Assembly: GCF_022763245.1 (NCBI RefSeq)
Contig: NZ_JALEGV010000030.1
Span: forward strand, 46,947-110,946
Direction of reading: 5' to 3'
DNA: 64,000 bases
Source of the DNA: Oricola sp.
Lineage (GTDB): Bacteria > Pseudomonadota > Alphaproteobacteria > Rhizobiales > Rhizobiaceae
Part shown: one piece after another, positions 32,924-41,361 of the stretch
How the letters are laid out: each line of letters starts with the position of its first letter
Numbering within the stretch: the first letter of the stretch is position 1
Notes under the pieces: generated by a model
Databases searched by the model: none
Told to the model about the DNA's origin: nothing
The model's input: only the letters and a program-made list of their open reading frames with translations
Made by a program: the position numbers and the translations under genes

Positions 32924-33715
32924 ATGAGCTCAGCGAACGTGCTGTCAGAGCTTGCCGGACTGCTGGCTACAGGCGGAATCGAGGTGGTGGACTGCTCGGG
33001 CACGCTTGGCCCGAACACCCCGCTCCTGAAGCTGCCGCCGGAACTGGCCGTGGACACGCCGAAGATCGAGATCCACAAGATCAGCGAATACGACAAGGAC
33101 GGCCCGTTCTGGGCATGGAACTGGCTCAAGCTCGGCGAGCATTCCGGCACCCATTTCGACGCGCCGCATCACTGGATCACCGGCAAGGACTTCTCCGACG
33201 GCTTCACCGACACGCTCGACGTGCAGCGGCTGATCGCGCCGGTCAACGTGCTCGACTTCTCCAAGGAGAGCGCCGAGAACCCCGACTTCCTGCTGACGAT
33301 CGAGCATGTGAAAGCATGGGAAGCCGAACATGGCGAGATCGGCGCCGGCGAGTGGGTCGTGCTGCGCTCGGACTGGGACAAGTTCGCCGATGACGAGGAC
33401 AAGTTCCTCAATGCCGACGAAAACGGCCCGCACACGCCCGGACCGACGGCGGAAGTCATCAGCTACCTGATCGACAAGGGCATTGTCGGCTGGGGCAGCC
33501 AGTGCATCGGCACCGATGCGGGTCTCGCCGGCGGCATGGAACCGCCCTTCCCCGCGCACAACCTGCTGCACAAGAACAACCGCTTCGGCCTTGCGTCGCT
33601 CGCCAGCCTCGACAAGCTGCCGGCGAAAGGCGCCATCCTGGTCGTCGCGCCGCTGAAGATCGAAAACGGCACGGGATCGCCGATCCGCGCGCTGGCTCTG
33701 GTGCCGAAGGCCTAA
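32924..33715 (+). CDS. Cyclase-family metal hydrolase, isatin-hydrolase-like (second copy)
   Basis: A 263-residue paralogue of the protein at 4046-4825. The metal site is HSGTHFDAPHH (HxGTHxDxPxH), followed by WITGKD; SQCIGTDAG and PPFPAHNLLHKNNRFGLASL match the isatin hydrolase pattern. It should open isatin or a related lactam to the ring-opened acid. ATG at 32924 has AAGGGAGA 5 nt upstream. It leads an operon with an FAD oxidoreductase and a MarR regulator, and lies near IorAB and a StyA-like monooxygenase, consistent with a second route to isatinate. Confidence 0.73.
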   Translation: MSSANVLSELAGLLATGGIEVVDCSGTLGPNTPLLKLPPELAVDTPKIEIHKISEYDKDGPFWAWNWLKLGEHSGTHFDAPHHWITGKDFSDGFTDTLDVQRLIAPVNVLDFSKESAENPDFLLTIEHVKAWEAEHGEIGAGEWVVLRSDWDKFADDEDKFLNADENGPHTPGPTAEVISYLIDKGIVGWGSQCIGTDAGLAGGMEPPFPAHNLLHKNNRFGLASLASLDKLPAKGAILVVAPLKIENGTGSPIRALALVPKA

Positions 33716-33718
33716 GCC

Positions 33719-35281
33719 TTGGACGCCGATCACGTCATCATCGGTTCGGGCATCAACGGGCTGGTCGCGGCCAGCCTGTTGGCGCTCGAAGGTCGCAAGG
33801 TGCTCGTGCTGGAGCGCGAGGAGACGCTTGGCGGCTGCTTGCGCAGCGATGCGATCACCCTGCCCGGCTTCACGCATGACGTGATGGCGGCCACTTTCGT
33901 GCTGTTCATGACCGGGCCGGCAGGCGCCGAACTCGGTCCGCATCTCGAACGGCACGGCTTTGAGTATTGCCACACCCCCCATCCGACCGCGGTTCTGCGG
34001 CCGGATGGCAGTTCCCTGGTCCTGACGATGGACCAGGCCAAGAACGTCGCCACCTTCAACGCGCTCGCCACCGGTGACGGCGACCAGCACGCCAGGGATG
34101 TCGGCGAGATCGCGGCCGACGCGCCCTTCCTGTTCGCGCTGCTCGGCGGCAATCTCTGGTCCTGGCAGACGGCGAAGCTGTTGTTCGGCCAAGTGCGCAA
34201 GCGCGGCGCGCGCGGCCTCGCCGCCTGGATGGGATCGGCGCTCGCCCCGGCCCGCGGCTGGCTGGAAGCCAATTATCAAAGCCCTCTCGTGCAGGCACTG
34301 TGGGCGCCCTGGGGGCTGCATGCCGGCCTGACGCCGGAAACCGCCTATTCGGCCCAGATGGGCAAGGTCATCGCCTTCGCCCTGGAAGCGGCCGGCGCGC
34401 CGATCGCCAAGGGCGGAACCGCCTCGATCGTGAAGGCCTTCAAGGCGCTGATCGAGGAGAATGGCGGCAGCCTGCGCACCGGCGCCGATGTCGAGCGCAT
34501 TCTGGTGAAGAACGGCCGGGTCACCGGCGTGCGCCTTGCCGGCGGCGAGGACATCGCCTGTCAGTCCGTGCTGGCGTCGGTGACGCCCGGACAACTCTAC
34601 GACCGGCTGCTCGACACCGTCGATCTTCCCGAGGACCGCACGGCGGTACGCCAGTTCCGGCACGGGCGCGGCGATTTCCAACTGCATTACGCCCTGGACA
34701 AGCACCCCGATTGGCTCACGGACGGGCTCGACGACGTCGCCCTGATCCATCTCTCGGACGGGATCGACGCGGTGTCGAAGTCGGCGAACGAGGCCGAGCG
34801 CGGCATGCTGCCCGAGACGCCGACCATCTGCGTCGGCCAGCCGCACCGGCTCGATCCGTCGCGTTGCCCGGAGGGCAAGGCCATTCTCTGGCTGCAGATC
34901 CCCGACGCGCCGCGCGTGATCAAGGGCGACGCCGCCGGCGAGATTGCAAGCCTCGAATGGGACGAAGCCACGCGCGAAGCCTTCGCCGACCGGCTGGAGG
35001 CGATCCTGTCGCGCCACATCAAGGACTTCGACGCCATCAAGCTGGCGCGTCGGGCCTATTCGCCGCGCGACCTGGAGGCGATGAACATGAACCTGGTCGG
35101 CGGGGACCCCTATGGCGGGCATTGCGGCATCGACCAGTTCTTCCTGTGGCGACCCTTCGCCCATTCCACCAACGGCACCGGGCCGGTGCGCGGCCTCATC
35201 CATATCGGCGCCTCGACCCATCCGGGCCCCGGCCTCGGCGGCGGGTCGGGCTTCAACGCTGCCAAGAGGCTGGGCGCATGA
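33719..35281 (+). CDS. Phytoene-desaturase-like FAD oxidoreductase (second copy)
   Basis: A 520-residue paralogue of the protein at 31255-32823. It has VIIGSGINGLVAASLLA at the N-terminus and IHIGASTHPGPGLGGGSG near the C-terminus. The only possible start near the Rossmann motif is TTG at 33719, because an in-frame TAA (the stop of the hydrolase gene) lies 3 nt before it. Translation probably depends on reinitiation after the hydrolase, which would keep its level low. It overlaps the MarR gene by 4 nt (ATGA). The reaction is unknown; oxidation of an indoline or oxindole is a guess from context. Confidence 0.8.
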   Translation: MDADHVIIGSGINGLVAASLLALEGRKVLVLEREETLGGCLRSDAITLPGFTHDVMAATFVLFMTGPAGAELGPHLERHGFEYCHTPHPTAVLRPDGSSLVLTMDQAKNVATFNALATGDGDQHARDVGEIAADAPFLFALLGGNLWSWQTAKLLFGQVRKRGARGLAAWMGSALAPARGWLEANYQSPLVQALWAPWGLHAGLTPETAYSAQMGKVIAFALEAAGAPIAKGGTASIVKAFKALIEENGGSLRTGADVERILVKNGRVTGVRLAGGEDIACQSVLASVTPGQLYDRLLDTVDLPEDRTAVRQFRHGRGDFQLHYALDKHPDWLTDGLDDVALIHLSDGIDAVSKSANEAERGMLPETPTICVGQPHRLDPSRCPEGKAILWLQIPDAPRVIKGDAAGEIASLEWDEATREAFADRLEAILSRHIKDFDAIKLARRAYSPRDLEAMNMNLVGGDPYGGHCGIDQFFLWRPFAHSTNGTGPVRGLIHIGASTHPGPGLGGGSGFNAAKRLGA

Positions 35282-35754
35282 ATGACGAGGCGCCGCACAT
35301 GCCGTTCATGAAGCTCGGCGAACTGGGACTGAACCATTTCGTTCCCTATCTGATGAACCGCATCATGGGACGCTACAATGCGTCGCTACGCGAGGAACTG
35401 TCGGATCTCGGCCTGTCGACGCCGAAGGCGCGCGCGCTGGCGGTGTTGTCGGTCAATGACGGCCTTTCGATCCGCGACCTCGCCGTCTACGCGATCACAG
35501 AACAGTCGACGCTCAGCCGGGCGCTCGACCAGCTTCAAAATGACGGACTCGTCCGGCGCGAGGCCGACCCGTCCGACCACCGGGCGGTGCGCGTCTTCAT
35601 CACGGAATCCGGCCGTGCGGCCTTCGAGATGCTCTGGCCGCACATGGCCTCGGCCTATTCGCGGATGTTCCGCGGCATCACCGAAGACGAGCGCCTCGCC
35701 TTCATCGCGACCCTGCACAAGATGCTCGCCAATGTGCGCGTGCACGAGTTCTGA
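35278..35754 (+). CDS. MarR-family regulator of the second isatin-hydrolase operon
   Basis: A 158-residue winged-helix regulator with an N-terminal dimerisation stretch (LNHFVPYLMNRIMGRYN), HTH around SIRDLAVYAITEQSTLSRALDQL, and wing DPSDHRAVRVFIT. Its ATG overlaps the stop of the FAD oxidoreductase gene, so it is co-expressed with that gene and the isatin hydrolase. It may control the divergent promoter at 32823-32924 and perhaps the IorA gene 82 bp downstream. Confidence 0.85.
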   Translation: MNDEAPHMPFMKLGELGLNHFVPYLMNRIMGRYNASLREELSDLGLSTPKARALAVLSVNDGLSIRDLAVYAITEQSTLSRALDQLQNDGLVRREADPSDHRAVRVFITESGRAAFEMLWPHMASAYSRMFRGITEDERLAFIATLHKMLANVRVHEF

Positions 35755-35836
35755 GGCGGCGAGATGCGGCGTTTGGGAGAGGCCGGCCCAGTCCATGAAC
35801 GAACACCTGACGACAAAATGAATACGGAGTGCGGCA

Positions 35837-37984
35837 ATGGCCGAGCGGTCATTTAAGGCTGAAGTCGAGCATCTGAAGCTCGGAGAAGGCGAGACCTTCA
35901 CCGGCGAAGGCATCCTGGCGCTGACCAAGGCGCTGCTGGAAGCCGGCGTCGGCTATGTCGGCGGCTATCAGGGCGCGCCGATCTCGCATCTCATGGACGT
36001 GCTGGCCGATGCCGAGGAACTGCTGGCCGAGCTCGGCGTGCGCTTCGAGGCCAACGCCAACGAGGCGGCGGCAGGCGCCATGCTGGCGGCCTCGGTGCAT
36101 TACCCGATCCGAGGCGCGGTCACCTTCAAGGGCTCGGTCGGCGTCAATGTCGCCTCCGACGCGCTCGCCAACCTGGCGTCGTCCGGCGTGACCGGCGGGG
36201 CGATGATCATCGTCGGCGAGGACTACGGCGAAGGCTCCTCGATCATGCAGGAGCGCACCCACGCCTTTGCGATGAAGTCGCAGTTCTGGCTGCTGGATCC
36301 GCGCCCGAACCTGCCGTCGATCGTCAAGATGGTGTCCGACGGCTTCGACCTGTCGGAAGCCTCCAACACCCCGGTCATGCTGATGGTCAGGATCCGTTCC
36401 TGCCATGTGACCGGAACCTTCGAGTGCAAGGACAACCAGCGCCCGGGGCTGACGGTGCGTGACGCGCTCTCCAATCCGCGGTCGGATTTCTCGCGCGTCG
36501 TGCTGCCGCCGATGTCCTATGCCCATGAGCAGGACAAGATCAACAACCGCTGGCCGGCCGCCGAGAAGTTCGTCCGCGAGCGCGGGTTGAACGAATTCTT
36601 CGGGCCGAAACAAGCCTCGCTCGGCATCGTCGTCCAGGGCGGCATGTATAACGGCGTTATTCGCGCGCTGCAGCGGCTCGGCCTCGCCGACATCCATGGC
36701 GAAACGCAGATTCCGCTTTACGTGCTCAACGTCACCTATCCTTTGATCTCGGACGAATTCCTGGAATTCTGCGCCGGCAAGGATCATGTCCTCGTCGTCG
36801 AGGAAGGCCAGCCGGAATTCATCGAAACGCAGCTCGGTTCGTTCCTCTATCGCGCCGGGTCGCAGGTTGCCTTGCACGGCAAGGACCTGTTCCCGATGGC
36901 CGGCGAATATACCGGCGCGGTCATGCTCGACGCGCTGGAGGGCTTCATCCGCCAGGCCGAGCCCGGCCTCCTGCCCGCCGCGGTGCGCGCGCCGAACGCG
37001 GAAAAGCCGGAGATCCCGGACCTCTCCAAAACCGTGCCGATCCGTCCGCCCGGCTTCTGCACGGGCTGCCCCGAACGGCCGATCTTCGCGGCGATGAAGC
37101 TGGTCGAAGCGGAACTCGGCAAGCACCAGATCGCCGCCGACATCGGCTGCCACCTCTTTGCCGCGCTGCCGCCCTTCGAGATCGGCGGCGCGACGATGGG
37201 CTACGGCCTCGGTCCTGCGGCCAACGGCGCGTTCGACGGCGGTGGCGAGAAGCGGCCGGTGGCGATCATCGGCGACGGCGGGTTCTGGCACAACGGGTTG
37301 TCGTCCTCCTTCACCAACATGTCGTTCAACAAGTCGGACGGCGTGGCGATCGTGGTGGACAACTACTATTCGGCGGCAACCGGCGGCCAGGACGTGATGT
37401 CGTCGCGCGCCTCAAACCCGACGAAATCCACGAAGAACCCGATTTCCAAGGCGCTGAAGGGCGTCGGCATCGACTGGGTGCGCGAGGTCGACCGCACCTA
37501 TGACGTGGCCCGGATGCGCGACACGATCCGCGAAGCGCTGACCACGCCCGAGAAGGGTCCGAAGGTCATCGTCGCCTCTTCGGAATGCATGCTCAACCGG
37601 CAGCGCCGCGAGAAGCCGCTGCGCAACAAGGCGATCAAGGAAGGCCGACGGGTCGAGGCTCCGCGCTTCGGCGTTGATTCCGAGGTCTGCACGGGCGACC
37701 ATGCCTGCATGCGCCTGTCCGGATGTCCGTCGCTGTCGCTGAAGAAGCTGGACGATCCGCTTCGCGACGATCCGGTCGCGCATATCGACCAGAGCTGTGT
37801 CGGCTGCGGCAATTGCGGCGAGGTCGCCGACGCGGCGATCCTGTGCCCGAGCTTCTATCGCGCCGATGTGGTGCACAATCCCGGCGGGTTCGAGAAATGG
37901 TGGGCAGGTCTGCGCTCACGCGTGATCGACTGGCTGATCCAGCGCCGCGCAACCCGGCGTCTCGAATTCAGAGTGGCGTCATGA
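35837..37984 (+). CDS. iorA: Indolepyruvate ferredoxin oxidoreductase, alpha subunit (IorA-like)
   Basis: A 715-residue TPP-dependent 2-oxoacid oxidoreductase subunit. The N-terminal half is the pyrimidine-binding domain, with EANANEAAAGAMLAASVHYP. The C-terminal half has the TPP motif IGDGGFWHNG followed by VVDNYYSAATGGQ, and the tail carries Cys-rich 4Fe-4S segments (CTGDHACMRLSGCP and CVGCGNCGEVADAAILCP). Such enzymes convert aryl pyruvates, notably indolepyruvate, to acyl-CoA, CO2 and reduced ferredoxin. It overlaps the gamma/beta-type subunit gene by 4 nt. In this neighbourhood it would feed tryptophan-derived indolepyruvate toward indoleacetyl-CoA, although phenylpyruvate-type substrates are equally possible. 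Confidence 0.85.
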   Translation: MAERSFKAEVEHLKLGEGETFTGEGILALTKALLEAGVGYVGGYQGAPISHLMDVLADAEELLAELGVRFEANANEAAAGAMLAASVHYPIRGAVTFKGSVGVNVASDALANLASSGVTGGAMIIVGEDYGEGSSIMQERTHAFAMKSQFWLLDPRPNLPSIVKMVSDGFDLSEASNTPVMLMVRIRSCHVTGTFECKDNQRPGLTVRDALSNPRSDFSRVVLPPMSYAHEQDKINNRWPAAEKFVRERGLNEFFGPKQASLGIVVQGGMYNGVIRALQRLGLADIHGETQIPLYVLNVTYPLISDEFLEFCAGKDHVLVVEEGQPEFIETQLGSFLYRAGSQVALHGKDLFPMAGEYTGAVMLDALEGFIRQAEPGLLPAAVRAPNAEKPEIPDLSKTVPIRPPGFCTGCPERPIFAAMKLVEAELGKHQIAADIGCHLFAALPPFEIGGATMGYGLGPAANGAFDGGGEKRPVAIIGDGGFWHNGLSSSFTNMSFNKSDGVAIVVDNYYSAATGGQDVMSSRASNPTKSTKNPISKALKGVGIDWVREVDRTYDVARMRDTIREALTTPEKGPKVIVASSECMLNRQRREKPLRNKAIKEGRRVEAPRFGVDSEVCTGDHACMRLSGCPSLSLKKLDDPLRDDPVAHIDQSCVGCGNCGEVADAAILCPSFYRADVVHNPGGFEKWWAGLRSRVIDWLIQRRATRRLEFRVAS

Positions 37985-39516
37985 CTGTTCACGAATCCCT
38001 GGCCCCGCGCGAGGCCGACCCGCGCCTCGGCGGCATCATCAAGCTGGCGATCCTGGCCGTCGGCGGACAGGGCGGCGGCGTCCTGACCAACTGGATCGAA
38101 GGCGTCGCACGCGCCAACGGCTATGCCGCCCAGGCGACCAGCGTCGCCGGCGTGGCGCAGCGCACGGGCGCAACCGTCTACTATGTGGAGATGGCGCCGC
38201 TCGGCGAGCACACGCCGATCTTCTCGCTGATGCCGGCGGCCGGCGACGTCGACATCATGATGACCGCCGAGATGATGGAAGCGGGCCGCGCGATCATGCG
38301 CGGCTTCGTCACGCCCGACCGCACCGTTCTGATCTCGTCGAGCCACCGCGCCCTCGCGGTCTCTGAAAAGACAGTGCCGGGCGACGGCATCGCCTCCAGC
38401 GAGGAAGTGAAGGCCGCGGCCGAAGTGGCGGCGCGACGCTTCATCTGTGCGGATTTCGATTCGCTCGCCGTGAGGAACGGCTCCGTGATCTCCGCGACGC
38501 TGTTTGGCGCGCTGGCGGCGTCGGGTGCCCTGCCCTTCAGTCGCGAAGCCTTCGAAGAGGCGATTCGCGCCGGAGGCAAAGGCGTCGAGGCCAGCTTGCG
38601 GGCGTTCGCGGCCGGTTTCGAGGTGGCATCGCAGGGCGAAGAGAACCCCCTCGCCGAGGAGGCCGCCGCGCCCGCGGACGTCACCGGCCCCGACCACCTG
38701 ATGCGGGACTGGCAGGCGCTGATCGAGCGGACGCGCGCCTTGCCGGGCGACGCCGCGGACATGGCCGAAGCCGGTTTGAAGAAAGTCGTCTCGTTTCAGG
38801 ATCTCGCCTATGGCCGGGAGTATCTGGAGAGGCTGGAGGGCATCGCCGCGAAGGATCATCGCGACGGGACACTGGCCCGCGAAGCCGCAAAGTATCTCGC
38901 CAACGCCATGGCCTATGACGACATCATCCGCGTTGCCGACGCCAAGACCCGCACCGGACGGCGCGAACGGATCGCCACCGAGATGCGCGCCGGCGAGGCG
39001 CAGGTCATGCAGGTGACCGAGTTCCTGCATCCTCGCGCCGAGGAAATCGTCTCGATGCTGCCGGCGAAGATGGGCGCGCGCTGGGCGGCCAATCCGAAGC
39101 GCATGGCGCTGGTCGACAAGCTGTTCAATCGCGGCCGGCGGATGCGCACCGACCGCCTGTCCTCCTTCATGGCGCTCTATTTTCTCGGCGGCCTGAAGGG
39201 CTGGCGGCGGCGCACGCTGCGCCATGCCGACGAGATGGCGCATGTCGACGCCTGGCTCGGCCGAGTCACAGAAGTGGTCGATCGCGACTACGATCTCGCC
39301 GTGGAAGTCCTGCGCTGCCAGCGCCTGGTGAAGGGCTACTCCGACACCCACGCGCGCGGACAGTCGAAATTCGCCCGCGTGATGGAAGGCGTCGGTCTGG
39401 TTGCCGGTCGCGACGACGCCGCCGACTGGATCCGCCGCCTGCGCGAGGCAGCCCTTCTGGACGAGGGCGGCAAGGCACTCGACGGCGCGTTGAAGACGGT
39501 GCGCAGTTTCGTCTGA
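37981..39516 (+). CDS. iorB: Indolepyruvate oxidoreductase subunit beta (IorB-like, long proteobacterial form)
   Basis: A 511-residue protein. The first 200 residues are the 2-oxoacid:acceptor oxidoreductase gamma/beta domain (AVGGQGGGVLTNWIEGVA, SVAGVAQRTGATVYYVEMAP). A roughly 250-residue C-terminal extension follows, containing the conserved MGARWAANPKRMALVDKLFNRGRRMRTD, as in the long aerobic proteobacterial IorB forms, in place of the roughly 200-residue archaeal subunit. It completes the enzyme with the upstream IorA. A strong hairpin follows at 39544. Confidence 0.83.
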   Translation: MTVHESLAPREADPRLGGIIKLAILAVGGQGGGVLTNWIEGVARANGYAAQATSVAGVAQRTGATVYYVEMAPLGEHTPIFSLMPAAGDVDIMMTAEMMEAGRAIMRGFVTPDRTVLISSSHRALAVSEKTVPGDGIASSEEVKAAAEVAARRFICADFDSLAVRNGSVISATLFGALAASGALPFSREAFEEAIRAGGKGVEASLRAFAAGFEVASQGEENPLAEEAAAPADVTGPDHLMRDWQALIERTRALPGDAADMAEAGLKKVVSFQDLAYGREYLERLEGIAAKDHRDGTLAREAAKYLANAMAYDDIIRVADAKTRTGRRERIATEMRAGEAQVMQVTEFLHPRAEEIVSMLPAKMGARWAANPKRMALVDKLFNRGRRMRTDRLSSFMALYFLGGLKGWRRRTLRHADEMAHVDAWLGRVTEVVDRDYDLAVEVLRCQRLVKGYSDTHARGQSKFARVMEGVGLVAGRDDAADWIRRLREAALLDEGGKALDGALKTVRSFV

Positions 39517-39543
39517 CGCCACCGTCGCGACCTCAATAGGAAA

Positions 39544-39570
39544 CCGCCCGGCATCGTCGATGCCGGGCGG
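39544..39570. terminator. Terminator between IorB and the convergent flavin reductase gene
   Basis: CCGCCCGGCAT and ATGCCGGGCGG form a perfect 11-bp stem with loop CGTCG, followed by CTCTTCT. It lies 27 bp after the iorB stop and 30 bp before the end of the convergent gene, so it may serve both directions. Confidence 0.75.
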
Positions 39571-39599
39571 CTCTTCTATGCTCATGTGCCTTTCGCCGC

Positions 39600-40094
39600 T
39601 CAGAGCGGCGTCAGCCGGTGGAACCGGGACTGCTCGTAGATCAGGGCCGCGCCCTCGCCGGTCTCGATCGCGGTGATCGCGCCGATGAAGACGACATGGG
39701 AGCCGGCTTCCATCTGTTCGGTGACGTAGCAGGAGAGGCTTACCACGCTGTCATGCAGGATCGGCAGTCCGCGCCCGTCCTCGCCCCAGTTGCCCGCGGC
39801 GAACTTGTCCTCGCCGGTCACCCCGCCCTGGCCCGCGAAACGCATCGCCACCTCGCCACCATCGCCGGCCAGGAGATTGACATTGAACCGCCCCGTCTCG
39901 GCGACCGCCGCGCAGGTGCCCGTCTTGCGGTTCAGGCAGACGAGGATACTGGGCGGCTCCGCCGTCACCGAGCAGACCGCCGTCGCGGTAATGCCGCGCC
40001 GTTCGCCCCCGGTCCGTGCGGTGACGATCGTCACCGCGCCGGGAAAGCGGGCCATGGCGGAGCGGAAATCGGCGGGGTCGATCTGCATGGTCAT
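39600..40094 (-). CDS. Flavin reductase (FMN-binding split-barrel, HpaC/StyB type)
   Basis: A 164-residue NAD(P)H:flavin oxidoreductase. The family marks FPGAVTIVTA, GITATAVCSVTAEPPSILVCLN and FNVNLLAG are clear, as is the terminal FHRLTPL. It supplies free reduced FAD to a partner monooxygenase; the StyA-like gene ends one base before this gene starts, so the two form a two-component system. The first ATG at 40094 is used; a second lies 6 nt on. Confidence 0.87.
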   Translation of the reverse strand: MTMQIDPADFRSAMARFPGAVTIVTARTGGERRGITATAVCSVTAEPPSILVCLNRKTGTCAAVAETGRFNVNLLAGDGGEVAMRFAGQGGVTGEDKFAAGNWGEDGRGLPILHDSVVSLSCYVTEQMEAGSHVVFIGAITAIETGEGAALIYEQSRFHRLTPL

Positions 40095-40095
40095 C

Positions 40096-41328
40096 TCACG
40101 CGGCCTTCAGTTCCTGAAGATAGTCTGCGGCCGCCTGCGGGTCCGCGAACCAGGGGAAGAAGTCGCGCGGATCGTTGAAGCCGTTGGCCATGCGATGAGC
40201 GAGCCGCGGCTCGGCACAAGCCGTTCCCATAATCTCCAGGATGAAGGGCGGCGGTGGCAGCAACAGCATGTTGGTCCACTGCACGACCCACTGGGCATAG
40301 TCCCAGAAGGCGTCGAACGTGCCCTGCATCCATGCGGCGTCGAAGGGCTGGTCGCCGTGATCCAGAATGCGCTTCAGGTAGACGGCGGCGGCCTTCGACG
40401 CATTGTTGGAGCCCTGCCCGGTGATCGGATCGTTGAGGCAGACCGCATCGCCGATGCCGAGGACATGCCGGCCAGACGGCAGGGTCGCGACCGGTCGGCG
40501 GATCGTCGGCGGGAAACGGCCTGCCAAAATGCCGTTGTCGTCGGTCAGTTCGATGTTGCGGCAACGCTCCGCCTCCCAAGGGAGGAAAGTGTCGAGGATC
40601 TCCTTGCTTTTCGCCAGATGCGCCTCGGGCGTCTTGACGTCGCCCCAGCAATCCATCGGGCCGCCGGGCACGCCTTCAAAGACCATGATCTCGCAGGGAC
40701 CGGTGGTCGTGAGCGCCGGGAAGACAAAATATTCGCCCACGCCCGGGATCAGGTTGAAGCAGACGGCGGAGTGTTCGGCGCGGGGCACCATGCCGGTGAC
40801 GTAAGTCAACGCCAGCGCGCGCATCGGCTTGTCATAGGCCGATTTCTCCGCGTCGCGCTCGAACAGGCGGCCGACCTCGCCCTTGCCGGAGGCGACCAAA
40901 ACGAGATCGTCCTGACGCGCATATGTTTCCAGATCGGCAATGCCGGCCTCGGCGATCACCAGTTGGCCGCCGAGCGCCTCGAACTCGTCCAGCCATTTCG
41001 GCATCTTGACCCGCTGGTCGACCGAATAGGCCGGCTTGTCGAGCCGTCCGGCCCAGTCAATGACCTTGTTGCCCGAGCCCTCCGGGTCGGGAACGCAGAA
41101 CTGGATGCCTTCGACCGGCGGGCATGTGTCCGACCAATAGTCGATGCCCAGATCGCGTTCGTTCTGGACAGAATCGTGAAACATGCACTGGCTGGAAAGC
41201 ACCTTGCCCGCGGCGATTTCCTCGCCCGTGCGGTTCTGCACCACGCGGACCTGATAGCCGTTCTTCAGAAGGCCGAGACCCAGTTGCAGGCCGGACTGGC
41301 CGCCCCCGATGATGGTGATCTTGCGCAT
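40096..41328 (-). CDS. Styrene/indole monooxygenase-like FAD oxygenase (StyA family)
   Basis: A 410-residue two-component flavin monooxygenase. It shows the FAD motif IIGGGQSGLQLGLGLL, the StyA-family stretch GKVLSSQCMFHDSVQNERDLGI, and GIGDAVCLNDPITGQGSNNA near residue 290. StyA epoxidises styrene, while close relatives (IndA, IifC) oxidise indole at C2-C3, leading to indoxyl and indigo. With a flavin reductase and an SDR but no styrene oxide isomerase or phenylacetaldehyde dehydrogenase nearby, indole is the better guess. It would supply an oxygenated indole on the way to isatin, for which two hydrolases are encoded. Confidence 0.85.
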   Translation of the reverse strand: MRKITIIGGGQSGLQLGLGLLKNGYQVRVVQNRTGEEIAAGKVLSSQCMFHDSVQNERDLGIDYWSDTCPPVEGIQFCVPDPEGSGNKVIDWAGRLDKPAYSVDQRVKMPKWLDEFEALGGQLVIAEAGIADLETYARQDDLVLVASGKGEVGRLFERDAEKSAYDKPMRALALTYVTGMVPRAEHSAVCFNLIPGVGEYFVFPALTTTGPCEIMVFEGVPGGPMDCWGDVKTPEAHLAKSKEILDTFLPWEAERCRNIELTDDNGILAGRFPPTIRRPVATLPSGRHVLGIGDAVCLNDPITGQGSNNASKAAAVYLKRILDHGDQPFDAAWMQGTFDAFWDYAQWVVQWTNMLLLPPPPFILEIMGTACAEPRLAHRMANGFNDPRDFFPWFADPQAAADYLQELKAA

Positions 41329-41361
41329 TGTCCTGTTCTCCCTTGCGTTCGAAGCTCGTTG

